64,000 nt of DNA from Gemmobacter lutimaris (GTDB taxonomy: Bacteria; Pseudomonadota; Alphaproteobacteria; Rhodobacterales; Rhodobacteraceae): assembly GCF_003570715.1 (NCBI RefSeq), contig NZ_QXXQ01000018.1, positions 1 through 64,000 of the forward strand. Reading direction: 5' to 3'. The position numbers were made by a program, and so were the translations under genes. Below are positions 1 to 7,832 of this stretch, one piece after another (the first letter of the stretch is position 1; the number at the start of each line of letters is the position of its first letter). The notes under the pieces were generated by a model. That model ran no database searches. It saw nothing but the letters and a program-made list of their open reading frames with translations, and was not told the DNA's origin.

Positions 1-99
1 CGCGCCATCGGTGACTGGATCAGCTTCTACAACAACCGACGCCCGCATCAGGCGCTGGATATGAAAACCCCCGCTGAGGCATTCGCATTAGCGGCTTAA
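1..99 (+). CDS. IS3-type transposase, C-terminal end only (cut by window edge)
   Basis: The open frame enters from the left edge and ends with TAA at 97-99. The visible 32 residues carry the pattern YNNRRPHQALDMKTPAEAF, the usual tail of the integrase-core (DDE) transposase OrfB of IS3-family elements. The right end of the insertion sequence should lie within a few tens of bases after the stop, but its terminal inverted repeat cannot be recognised without the left end. It directly abuts a tniQ gene that lacks its normal N-terminal half, so this IS probably inserted into that gene. The family call rests on the conserved tail alone. Confidence 0.75.
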   Translation, partial: RAIGDWISFYNNRRPHQALDMKTPAEAFALAA

Positions 100-102
100 C
101 CT

Positions 103-1491
103 GTGCAGATTCCGCTGGGTCGATACATGGCGTCGCTGAGCGCCGCGATCTTGAACGGGAACCTGGATAGGCCTCAGGAACATCCAACCTCCTTCGAGGA
201 CTGGCTGGAAGACAGGCTGTCAGACGGTCCGGGGTCAGACTGGCTATCGGGCCATCCGCTGCACGCCGCATCGGTCTTTTGTCGGCTTCTGGGGATCGCC
301 CTCCTGCGGTTGGACGGTCTCAGGCTGGACCATATCGCCGAGGAGTCGCGACACGCCTTGTATGCTCAGGGGTTTGAAGTCGCCCAGGGGGGCGAGGAGG
401 CTGTCCGGCGCGCACTCGTTCGCCTTCAAAACCTGGTCGAAACCCCACAGGACGGCCCGAAAAAGATCTTCCCGGCCCTCTATGACCGCCTGTCGCATGA
501 TTACGCGGATAACCCGGACTACGCCGCATTCCGGCGCATCCTTCGGGATCACATGGCGTCCAGCTGGCCCCTCGGGCCAGGTGACGAACTGCTGGGGGAA
601 CCGGTTCACGAGCGACGCCTGCACTCTGTGACGACAGCGGCCCAAGAAACCGGCGTCGATCCCCGGCGGCTGCGGAAGCTTCTGGTCGCCGCAGGTATTC
701 TGGCCGCGGACTGCGCACTACCGGACTCCTGGGCGGTATTCGACGCCGCGGATGCCGAACCCGTGCTGCGCGACCTGACTGTCCTGGTTCCGGCCAAGGA
801 GTTCCGGGACATCATCGGCGCGTCCCGGTCCCAATTCGACTTACTGGTTGCAGACGGGGTTCTCGTCCCGGCGCTTGAAACGTCGGAGACGAAATCCGTA
901 TGGGATCCCCGGACCGGGACCGATTTCCTGACTGGGCTGTTGCGGGGTGCTGTTCAGCTCCGTCAGCCCCAGCACAGCTGGGAACACATCTCGAAATCCG
1001 CGCAGCGGCTCAAGATCGGCCCAGGCGTCATCATTAAAGCGATCAAGGACGGCCGGCTGCACCGGATCGGAAACCTTGAGGGCCGGACCGGTTATGCAGC
1101 CGTCTTCATCGATCACGACGAAGTCGCTCGGCTGTTCGGAAGTGAAGCCCCCCCGGGGCTTAGCATCGAGACCTTCGCGAAGTCTGTAGGTTCCGGTCCG
1201 CCGATCGGACTGCGGCGACTGATCCTGGACGGGCACACGCCGGCGACCCGGGCGATCAACCCCCGGACGAAATCCGAACAGTTCTACATCACGCCTGCTG
1301 ACGCGGAAGCGTTTCACGCGAAGTTTTTCACGCCCCGCACGATGGCGAACGCCTATCGCAGGAGCTGGCAGAGCCTGCGGGTAGATCTAGACCGACTGGG
1401 ACTGAAGCCGTTTATCCAAGACAGCCGAGATTACAGCCGTGTTTTTGTTCGGGCGGAAATAGATAATCATTTTAGAGAACTTCAAAAATGA
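103..1491 (+). CDS. tniQ: TniQ-family transposition protein, N-terminally truncated by the adjacent IS
   Basis: The frame opens at a GTG only 3 bases after the IS3 transposase stop. From about residue 25 the protein resembles the C-terminal two thirds of the long TniQ proteins of alphaproteobacteria: an FEDWLEDRL segment, then GPGDELLGEPV, and HSV-TAA-ETG-DPRRLRKLL, which looks like a helix-turn-helix region (about residues 180-200). The N-terminal zinc-binding TniQ domain that should come first is missing. TniQ works with the TniA/TniB transposase and ATPase of Tn5053/Tn7-like elements in target selection. No tniA or tniB is visible; they may lie left of the window. The truncated product is probably non-functional, though the remaining frame is intact over 460 codons, suggesting recent disruption. 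The gene is convergent with the PRTase gene, 8 bases apart. Confidence 0.7.
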   Translation: MQIPLGRYMASLSAAILNGNLDRPQEHPTSFEDWLEDRLSDGPGSDWLSGHPLHAASVFCRLLGIALLRLDGLRLDHIAEESRHALYAQGFEVAQGGEEAVRRALVRLQNLVETPQDGPKKIFPALYDRLSHDYADNPDYAAFRRILRDHMASSWPLGPGDELLGEPVHERRLHSVTTAAQETGVDPRRLRKLLVAAGILAADCALPDSWAVFDAADAEPVLRDLTVLVPAKEFRDIIGASRSQFDLLVADGVLVPALETSETKSVWDPRTGTDFLTGLLRGAVQLRQPQHSWEHISKSAQRLKIGPGVIIKAIKDGRLHRIGNLEGRTGYAAVFIDHDEVARLFGSEAPPGLSIETFAKSVGSGPPIGLRRLILDGHTPATRAINPRTKSEQFYITPADAEAFHAKFFTPRTMANAYRRSWQSLRVDLDRLGLKPFIQDSRDYSRVFVRAEIDNHFRELQK

Positions 1492-1499
1492 AGTAACAG

Positions 1500-2756
1500 C
1501 TATAATCCTGCCGGCCAGGACCAGCTATAGTAGCGATCGAAGATATCGCTCAGATCTGAGGTTGCCCGATGGTTTCTGACGTGACCGGAGTATGAGTATA
1601 TTTTCTTCACAGGCTCAGATTTAAGAGCGTTAGGAATGTAAGGATTCTTGATTTTCCCGGGACGGTCTACAGCTTGGTAATCTGTATTTATTGTTTTCAG
1701 CCAAGACAACGAAACAACTTTTGATCCGGTCGATTGTATATACCAGCGAGCCGCTTCAAAAGAGTTTCCGGCCGTACAGAAATCATCGACGACCAGAACA
1801 GTCTTGCCAGTAGTCAACGGGGATTTTACATAGGGCTCGCCAGCCTTCGTCTTTCGAGGAAACTCATTTAGATGTATTGTGTCCACCTGATTTTTGACCC
1901 CCACTGTCAGCCCAGATGTTCTCGCAGTCTGCGATTTCTGAGCATCAGTGTGGCGAACAATCAGGTTCGGAATGAATTTCGCGCGCACACAGTCAGCGAA
2001 AATTTCAAGGGCGTCGTTCACCACAGGATCTTTAGACGATTTAGAGTGACCTGGGTAAGAGGTTATAAAATTTATCTCCTCAGATATTCCAGCCTTATAG
2101 ACACTTGAGGCGAGTAACCTCCCCCAAAACTCGGGATCACCAGAACCTGACTTCGATGTGTCTTTTGCGTGCTGAGAGTATCCCTTGGCTTCCGCGAATC
2201 TCTGGGAGAGTGTTGAAAACGGAGCGATCGAGTAAACTCGTAGATCGTCGTTCTCTAGCGCCCAGAACCAGTCATCGAGTTTCAAGTAAAAACAGTCAAT
2301 GAAGCGTGCGATATCTATTGGGCTACGGAACTGAAAACCGTATGGACTAGACTGACCGTACCACAGGGCGTTCAGAAAAAGGAGTTCACCGTTTCTTGCG
2401 GTCTTCATATCTATCTCAGAGTTTCCGATGTAGATCGCTTCATGCTTAGCCCAGCCTTTTTCTCGCAAGACGAACTGCATCGCCCCCGCGAACGGCTTGT
2501 TCGGCATTTTACTCTCACTCGCGATAAACCAGGAGAATTTACCGATATACTGATCAAAAAAACTCTGAAAAGACAGCTTTGAGCCGTCTTCGAGTGTGAG
2601 AAACCAGGGCCTGTTTCCAACAAAAACCGGCTCAACTCCAACTGAGACTAGCCACCTAATAAGTTTTGATAGCTCCTCGAGAAGGCTTTTATCCAAAACT
2701 CCTTCCGTGACGATCACATCACTTAAAGAAAAAATTACACCTTTTAGACTCGGCAT
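1500..2756 (-). CDS. Degenerate HAD domain fused to phosphoribosyltransferase, ShosT-like toxin/effector candidate
   Basis: The protein has 418 residues in two parts. Residues 1-150 follow a HAD phosphatase layout, but motif I reads FSLSDVIV where active enzymes have FDxDGxLx, so both catalytic aspartates are serines; motif IV is YIGNSEID (110-116), with Asn for the usual Asp. The C-terminal part is a type I phosphoribosyltransferase: VLVVDDFCTAGNS (320-332) matches the PRPP-binding loop of ComF-like PRTases. A DprA-like gene lies 7 bases upstream on the same strand. A PRTase toxin paired with a DprA-like antitoxin is the architecture known as ShosTA, a toxin-antitoxin and anti-phage system. 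I chose the ATG at 2756; a TTG at 2771 would overlap the upstream gene by 8 bases. The gene is clearly more AT-rich than the rest of the window. The substrate is unknown, and the ShosT assignment rests on architecture only. Confidence 0.7.
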   Translation of the reverse strand: MPSLKGVIFSLSDVIVTEGVLDKSLLEELSKLIRWLVSVGVEPVFVGNRPWFLTLEDGSKLSFQSFFDQYIGKFSWFIASESKMPNKPFAGAMQFVLREKGWAKHEAIYIGNSEIDMKTARNGELLFLNALWYGQSSPYGFQFRSPIDIARFIDCFYLKLDDWFWALENDDLRVYSIAPFSTLSQRFAEAKGYSQHAKDTSKSGSGDPEFWGRLLASSVYKAGISEEINFITSYPGHSKSSKDPVVNDALEIFADCVRAKFIPNLIVRHTDAQKSQTARTSGLTVGVKNQVDTIHLNEFPRKTKAGEPYVKSPLTTGKTVLVVDDFCTAGNSFEAARWYIQSTGSKVVSLSWLKTINTDYQAVDRPGKIKNPYIPNALKSEPVKKIYSYSGHVRNHRATSDLSDIFDRYYSWSWPAGL

Positions 2757-2763
2757 GGATGAC

Positions 2764-3780
2764 CTATTCAAAAAGTAACAGCTGGTTTTGTTGACTGGCT
2801 ATAGGCGCACGCAACCCGTCAACGACAAATCGAAAGAACAGTTCTTGATCTCTAGGAATCGAGAAGATCCGGGCTCGAGTACATGAAGCGGGGAAGCCCA
2901 CTCGATCTGTAGACCAATCTGGTAGTCGCAGACCTGCGATCGGCCTTCCAAGCTTTCCAGCGTACGAAACGGTATGCGCTGTTCCGCTCTTGTGTGACCA
3001 TTCGATAGGTATGAGCACCTTGGAGAGTGCGGCTTGCAGCCGGTTTCTTCGAACAAAGTTCTCACCACTGTAGCTATCGTTGATCAAATATTCAGTGATA
3101 ACTGCACCACCAGTATCAACGATTTCGTCTGCTAGCCGCGACGATCCCTTAGGGTATTCTGTTCTGATGCCGGTGCCAAGAACCGCGATAGTTTTCACAC
3201 CCATGCGGATCGAGTATTGATGAACAAGCTGGTCCATTCCGGCAGCGAGTCCACTCACGGTAGGAACGTTCCAGTCCTTTAGGTTCATTCCGACGTATCT
3301 GCTCAGCCATTCCCCGTCGTCACTTGGTTTTCGTGTTCCGACCGCAGCGATAGATTGTTCAGATAACACCTCGACACTTCCACGTACAAAGAGCCACTGT
3401 GGTGGATCTTCTAGGTCGTAAAGTCTTACTGGAAAACTCGGGTCACCACTCATGATGAGTTGTACGCCGTCGAGTAATAACTCTTCTTTTACCCTAAACG
3501 CTCTATCTAACGCCCGAGCGGCAGTTGAGCTCCAATCGTTTGAAGTCTCGCCCACCTTAGCCCCGCGTTTTCTGAGCGTGTCCGCGACCTCGTCACCGTC
3601 GTCACTGTTAATTATTTCGTGGAGGAGAAAACCTTCCTGTTTAAGGCGGAATAACGTCCAGTAACCCACACCTTTCAAGCTGGACAGCGCAAGAAAGGCG
3701 ATCTGTTCGACGTCAGAATTCTTGGTAGCTTGTACCGTCATGTTACCGCGTGGAAATTTTCTGGCAAACGCAAGCGCCAT
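2764..3780 (-). CDS. DprA-like SLOG/Rossmann protein, ShosA-like antitoxin candidate
   Basis: The protein has 338 residues. A small helical N-terminal domain contains a helix-hairpin-helix-like LSSLKGVGY (32-40). A DprA Rossmann domain follows: FPVRLYDLEDPPQWLFVRG (116-134), AVGTRKPS (146-153), SGLAAGMD (176-183), VLGTGI (200-205) and RRNRLQAALSK (244-254). These match the DprA/Smf signature, in which the single-stranded-DNA and RecA loader binds nucleic acid. It is unlikely to be the housekeeping DprA: the usual GID-x-x-AH is GMDQLVH, the C-terminal winged helix is missing, and it lies in a low-GC operon with an atypical PRTase beside a tniQ gene. In ShosTA-type systems the DprA-like partner neutralises the PRTase toxin. 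The ATG at 3780 has AGGA about 8 bases upstream; a second ATG lies 13 codons inside. Confidence 0.75.
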   Translation of the reverse strand: MALAFARKFPRGNMTVQATKNSDVEQIAFLALSSLKGVGYWTLFRLKQEGFLLHEIINSDDGDEVADTLRKRGAKVGETSNDWSSTAARALDRAFRVKEELLLDGVQLIMSGDPSFPVRLYDLEDPPQWLFVRGSVEVLSEQSIAAVGTRKPSDDGEWLSRYVGMNLKDWNVPTVSGLAAGMDQLVHQYSIRMGVKTIAVLGTGIRTEYPKGSSRLADEIVDTGGAVITEYLINDSYSGENFVRRNRLQAALSKVLIPIEWSHKSGTAHTVSYAGKLGRPIAGLRLPDWSTDRVGFPASCTRARIFSIPRDQELFFRFVVDGLRAPIASQQNQLLLFE

Positions 3781-3982
3781 AACTTGATCCTAGCCGCCAA
3801 CTGTCGGTTGGACAACAGCTGAGGGATCGCGTGTGGAAAGGGTACGCATCCTGAGGCGAACGCAACCATTTTCCCAGTGTTCTCCGCAGGGTACCGGCCA
3901 GATTGAAGAGCGCTCTTAGCGATAAGTCTCCATCCGGTCCTGCGTTCATATTTTCATATCCCAGATTTCGCTTGACAGGCCT

Positions 3983-4010
3983 TGCGCAGGCTTATGGTTT
4001 CGCCTGCGCA
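3983..4010. terminator. Perfect 9-bp hairpin downstream of nrdJ
   Basis: TGCGCAGGC (3983-3991) and GCCTGCGCA (4002-4010) form a perfect stem around a 10-base loop. It lies about 37 bases beyond the nrdJ stop on the minus strand, and no other gene occupies the interval 3781-4046. There is no clear U-tract, so factor-independent termination is uncertain. The remainder of this 266-base gap holds no convincing gene. It presumably contains the promoter of the minus-strand dprA-like operon and possibly a transposon end. Confidence 0.4.
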
Positions 4011-4046
4011 CGGTTATGGTTTTTCTCGGTCCGGCAAAGCCGTCTG

Positions 4047-6320
4047 TCAGCCACACTTGCTCTGGCCACAGCTGCCGCAGGTCATGCAGCCTTCGACCAT
4101 ACGCAGATCGTAGCTGCCGCAGCTTTCGCAGGCCTTGCCCGGACGGGCGCCGATGGCGACGACTTCGGCCTTGGGGTCGGATTTCAGGCCCATCCCCTCG
4201 CCCTCGATGAAGCCGATGGAGATCAGGTGCCGCTCAATCACGCCGCCGATCGCTGCGAGGATCGAGGGAATGTAGCGCCCTTCCATCCAGGCGCCGCCGC
4301 GCGGGTCGAATACGGCTTTCAACTCCTCGACCACGAAGGACACATCGCCACCGCGCCGGAACACCGCCGAAATCATCCGGGTCAGCGCCACGGTCCAGGC
4401 GAAATGCTCCATGTTCTTGGAATTGATGAAAACCTCGAACGGGCGGCGATGGTTCGCAATGACGATGTCATTGATGGTGATGTAAAGCGCGTGTTCGCTG
4501 CCCGGCCATTTCACCTTGTAGGTCTGCCCCTCCAGCGCGGCCGGGCGATCCAGCGGCTCGGACAGATAGACCACCTCGCCGCCCTCGACCGGGGCATGTG
4601 CCTCGGCCGGGGTCTTTTCGCTGCTTTCCGAAACGGTCAGAACCGAGCCGGTCACCGCATTCGGGCGATAGGTGGTGCAGCCCTTGCAGCCCTGATCCCA
4701 GGCGGCCATGTAGACCTCCTTGAAATCGTCAAAGCTGATGTCCTCGGGGCAGTTGATGGTTTTCGAGATCGACGAGTCGATCCATTTCTGCGCAGCGGCC
4801 TGCATGCGCACATGATCCAGCGGCGGCAGGGTCTGCGCATTGACAAAATAATCCGGCAGGGCCGCATCGCCCTTCAGATCGCGCCACAGCTTCACCGCGT
4901 AATCGACCACCTCTTCCTCGGTGCGCGAGCCGTCTTTCTGCAAGACCTTGCGCTTGTAGGCATAGGCAAAGACCGGCTCAATCCCCGACGAGACATTGCC
5001 CGCATAAAGCGAGATGGTGCCGGTGGGCGCGATGGAGGTCAGCAGGGCGTTGCGAATGCCATGCGTGCGGATCGCGTCGCGCACATCCTCATCCATCTGC
5101 ATCATGTTGCCGGAGGCGAGGTAACCCTCGGCATCGAACAGCGGGAAAGGCCCCTTCTCTTTCGCCAGATCGACCGAGGCGAGGTAGGAAGCGCGGGCGA
5201 TCGCCTTCATCCAGGCTTCGGTCTGCGCGGCGGCCTCGGTGCTGCCATAGCGCAGGCCCAGCATCAGCAGCGCATCCGCGAGGCCGGTCACGCCCAGCCC
5301 GATGCGGCGCTTGTTGCGCGCCTCAAGCGCCTGCTGTTCCAGCGGGAAGCGGCTGGCATCCACCACATTGTCCATCATCCGCACCGACAGGCGGACCAGT
5401 TCGTCCAGCGCGACCGGATCAAGCTTTGCTTTCGGCGTGAAAGGGTCCGTCACCAGCGTCGCAAGATTGACCGACCCCAGCAGGCAGGCACCATAAGGCG
5501 GCAGCGGCTGTTCCCCGCAGGGGTTGGTGGCGGCGATGGTTTCCACATAACCCAGATTGTTCATCTTGTTGATGCGGTCGATGAAGATCACACCGGGTTC
5601 GGCGAAATCATACGTATTGCGCATGATCTTGTTCCACAGATCGCGCGCCTGAACCGTGTGATAGACCTTGCCGTCGAATTGCAGCTCCCACGGGCCATCA
5701 GCCTTCACGGCATCCATGAAGGCATCGGTGACCAGAACCGACAGGTTGAACATGCGCAGGCGGGCCGGGTCTTTCTTGGCCTCGATGAAGGCTTCCACAT
5801 CCGGGTGGTCGCAGCGCATGGTGGCCATCATCGCGCCCCGGCGCGAACCGGCAGACATGATGGTGCGGCACATCGCATCCCAGACATCCATGAAGCTCAG
5901 CGGGCCGGAGGCATCGGCGGCGACGCCCTTCACCTCGGCCCCGCGCGGGCGGATGGTCGAGAAATCATAGCCGATCCCGCCGCCCTGCTGCATGGTCAGC
6001 GCAGCTTCCTTCAGCGCGTCGAAAATGCCCGACATGCTGTCCGGCACGGTGCCCATGACAAAGCAGTTGAACAGCGTCACGCTGCGCCCGGTGCCCGCAC
6101 CGGCGGTAATCCGCCCGGCGGGCAGGTATTTGAAGCCTTCCAGTGCGGAATAGAACCGCTCTTCCCACAGCGCCGGGTCTTTTTCCACCTCGGCCAGCGA
6201 CCGCGCGATGCGGCGCCAGGTATCCTCGACCGAAGCATCCACCGGCGTGCCATCCGCCTGTTTCAGCCGGTATTTCATGTCCCAGATCTGCTCGGCAATG
6301 GGCGCTGCGAATCGAGACAT
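4047..6320 (-). CDS. nrdJ: Class II (adenosylcobalamin-dependent) ribonucleotide reductase
   Basis: Reduces ribonucleotides to deoxyribonucleotides using adenosylcobalamin as radical source, independent of oxygen. The 757-residue protein shows the class II alpha-subunit layout: LFNCFVMG (active-site Cys near residue 86), MQQGGGIGYDFS, the NPCGEQPLPPYGACLLGSVNL segment in the catalytic barrel, and a C-terminal cysteine-rich tail with repeated CxxC pairs (CESCGSYD, CMTCGSCG) that shuttles electrons from thioredoxin. The start at 6320 (MSRFAAP) is preferred over an ATG five codons upstream because AAGGA lies 7-8 bases before it. A well-matched promoter is about 35 bases upstream. No cobalamin riboswitch or NrdR box was seen in the leader. 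It is transcribed alone. Confidence 0.95.
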   Translation of the reverse strand: MSRFAAPIAEQIWDMKYRLKQADGTPVDASVEDTWRRIARSLAEVEKDPALWEERFYSALEGFKYLPAGRITAGAGTGRSVTLFNCFVMGTVPDSMSGIFDALKEAALTMQQGGGIGYDFSTIRPRGAEVKGVAADASGPLSFMDVWDAMCRTIMSAGSRRGAMMATMRCDHPDVEAFIEAKKDPARLRMFNLSVLVTDAFMDAVKADGPWELQFDGKVYHTVQARDLWNKIMRNTYDFAEPGVIFIDRINKMNNLGYVETIAATNPCGEQPLPPYGACLLGSVNLATLVTDPFTPKAKLDPVALDELVRLSVRMMDNVVDASRFPLEQQALEARNKRRIGLGVTGLADALLMLGLRYGSTEAAAQTEAWMKAIARASYLASVDLAKEKGPFPLFDAEGYLASGNMMQMDEDVRDAIRTHGIRNALLTSIAPTGTISLYAGNVSSGIEPVFAYAYKRKVLQKDGSRTEEEVVDYAVKLWRDLKGDAALPDYFVNAQTLPPLDHVRMQAAAQKWIDSSISKTINCPEDISFDDFKEVYMAAWDQGCKGCTTYRPNAVTGSVLTVSESSEKTPAEAHAPVEGGEVVYLSEPLDRPAALEGQTYKVKWPGSEHALYITINDIVIANHRRPFEVFINSKNMEHFAWTVALTRMISAVFRRGGDVSFVVEELKAVFDPRGGAWMEGRYIPSILAAIGGVIERHLISIGFIEGEGMGLKSDPKAEVVAIGARPGKACESCGSYDLRMVEGCMTCGSCGQSKCG

Positions 6321-6362
6321 AGGATTTTCCTTCATGTGGTGGTCTGCGGGGGGAGGCCCTAC

Positions 6363-6391
6363 AGGATACGCTTGTCAGACGGAAGCGTCAA
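6363..6391 (-). promoter_or_regulatory. Sigma-70-type promoter of nrdJ
   Basis: On the minus strand TTGACG (6386-6391) is followed after exactly 17 bases by TATCCT (6363-6368). Transcription would start near 6355, leaving a leader of about 35 bases that contains the AAGGA ribosome-binding site of nrdJ. This is one of the closest housekeeping-type matches in the window. Confidence 0.6.
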
Positions 6392-6447
6392 AGGGCTTGC
6401 CGTGACGGGATCATCGTCCTAACTGCGGATCAGCAACGGGGGGCAAG

Positions 6448-6879
6448 GTGGCCGATTTCGTCAATCTTCTGAAACTCTGCGTGGGTGCCGATTCCGTCGA
6501 GGATCTGGAGGACTGGCAGCAATCGCAGGTCCATCGCTGGCCGGAAGGCCGGGCGGTGCATGTCACCCGCATGTGGCCCAAGCGCGAGGCCGAGGTTCTG
6601 GCGGGCGGCTCGCTTTATTGGGTCATCAAGGGCGAGGTGCTGGCCCGACAGCGCATTCTGGGACTGAAGCGGGTAGAGGGTGGCGACGGCATCGCGCGCT
6701 GCGCACTGCTGCTGGACCCGCAGGTCATCCGCACCGAGGCCGCGCCCCGCCGCCCGTTTCAGGGCTGGCGCTATCTGACCGCCGAAGACAGCCCGCGCGA
6801 CCTGCCGAAAAGCCGCGCGCAGGATGACGCCCTGCCCGAAGACCTCGCGCGTGCCTTGGCCGAGATCGGGTTGCGCTAG
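6448..6879 (+). CDS. DUF1489 family protein
   Basis: The 143-residue soluble protein matches the DUF1489 family of alphaproteobacteria: the start MADFVNLLKLCVG, the segment WPEGRAVHVTRMWPKR near residues 31-46, and the closing RPFQGWRYL...DLPKD-like region. Its function is unknown. It starts with GTG preceded by a G-rich stretch at about -8. It is divergent from nrdJ and followed 17 bases later by a DMT-family transporter in the same orientation, so the two may be cotranscribed. Confidence 0.85.
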   Translation: MADFVNLLKLCVGADSVEDLEDWQQSQVHRWPEGRAVHVTRMWPKREAEVLAGGSLYWVIKGEVLARQRILGLKRVEGGDGIARCALLLDPQVIRTEAAPRRPFQGWRYLTAEDSPRDLPKSRAQDDALPEDLARALAEIGLR

Positions 6880-6896
6880 GACATTTCCGACACCCC

Positions 6897-7832
6897 ATGT
6901 CGCGGCAGCCGCTTGCGCAAACCGGGGTGGCACAGGATGGTGCGGCCATGCAAAGCACCCGTCCCCTCTGGCTGATCCTCGCCCCCGTCATCTTCCTGAT
7001 TCTGTGGTCGGCGGGCTTCGCCGTGGCCAAGATCGCCGTCGCCCATGCCGCACCGCTGACCATCCTTGCGCTGCGCTATTCGCTGGTCTTGGCGCTGCTG
7101 TTTCCCGTGGCACTGGTGATGCGCCCGCCGCTGCCGAAAAGCTGGCGCGCGGCGGGGGATGTGGCGCTGGTCGGGTTCCTCATTCAGGTGGTCTATTTCG
7201 GCCTGTGCTATGTGGCCTTCAAGCTGGGCGTCTCCGCCGGCGGGGTGGCGATCATCGTCTGCCTGCAACCGATCCTCGTGGCGCTGGCCGCACCGTGGAC
7301 AGTGGGCGAGCGGCTGGGCCGCAAGGCATGGATCGGCCTTGCGCTGGGGCTGGCGGGATCGGTCATGGTGATCCTTGGCCGTTCGGCAGTGGCTGCGGAA
7401 AACACGCTCGGTCTGGTGCTGACCTTCGTGGCCCTGCTGGGCATCACCGGCGGCACACTTTACGAAAAACGCTTCGGGGTCAGCCACCATCCGGTGACAT
7501 CGAACCTGATCCAATATGCCGTCGGCGCAGCCTGCACCCTGCCCGTGGCACTGGCGACCGAAAGCATGGCGATCAACTGGGATGCCGAATTCCTTGGGGC
7601 CATGGCCTATCTGGTGATCGGCAATTCGCTGCTGGCCATGACGCTTTTGCTGGCGATGATCCGGGCGGGCGAGGTCGCGCGGGTCTCGGCGCTGTTCTAC
7701 CTTGTCCCCGCGCTGTCGGCCCTGTTCGCATGGCCGCTGCTGGGCGAGGCCATGCCGCCGCTTTCATGGGCCGGCATGGCGCTGGCCGCCTTCGGCGTCG
7801 CGCTGGTCAGCCGGAAAGCGCGGGCGCGCTGA
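6897..7832 (+). CDS. DMT-superfamily (EamA) transporter
   Basis: The 311-residue membrane protein has about ten hydrophobic segments in two EamA repeats. The first begins at PLWLILAPVIFLILWSAGFA, the second near the middle after the GITGGTLYEKRF loop. Family members export amino acids, nucleobases or other metabolites; the substrate cannot be read from sequence. An internal ATG at 6948 (MQSTRPLW) may be the real start, because the first 17 residues are non-conserved and neither site has an ideal ribosome-binding site. The 3' end overlaps the convergent hisG gene by 26 bases. Confidence 0.85.
   Translation: MSRQPLAQTGVAQDGAAMQSTRPLWLILAPVIFLILWSAGFAVAKIAVAHAAPLTILALRYSLVLALLFPVALVMRPPLPKSWRAAGDVALVGFLIQVVYFGLCYVAFKLGVSAGGVAIIVCLQPILVALAAPWTVGERLGRKAWIGLALGLAGSVMVILGRSAVAAENTLGLVLTFVALLGITGGTLYEKRFGVSHHPVTSNLIQYAVGAACTLPVALATESMAINWDAEFLGAMAYLVIGNSLLAMTLLLAMIRAGEVARVSALFYLVPALSALFAWPLLGEAMPPLSWAGMALAAFGVALVSRKARAR

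Noticed and set aside
2764-3780. Housekeeping DprA
   Set aside because: The domain is DprA-like, but the missing winged helix, altered motif, low GC and partner PRTase gene argue for an accessory role.
3743-3949. 68-codon minus-strand frame overlapping the start of the dprA-like gene
   Set aside because: No ribosome-binding site, no recognisable motif, and it covers the region expected to hold the operon promoter.
3903-6422. 839-codon open frame on the plus strand opposite nrdJ
   Set aside because: Low-complexity His/Arg/Gly/Ala-rich translation is the mirror of a GC-rich gene; it covers nrdJ completely and has no domain.
6336-6447. Cobalamin riboswitch upstream of nrdJ
   Set aside because: The conserved B12-box pattern is absent and the leader is too short.
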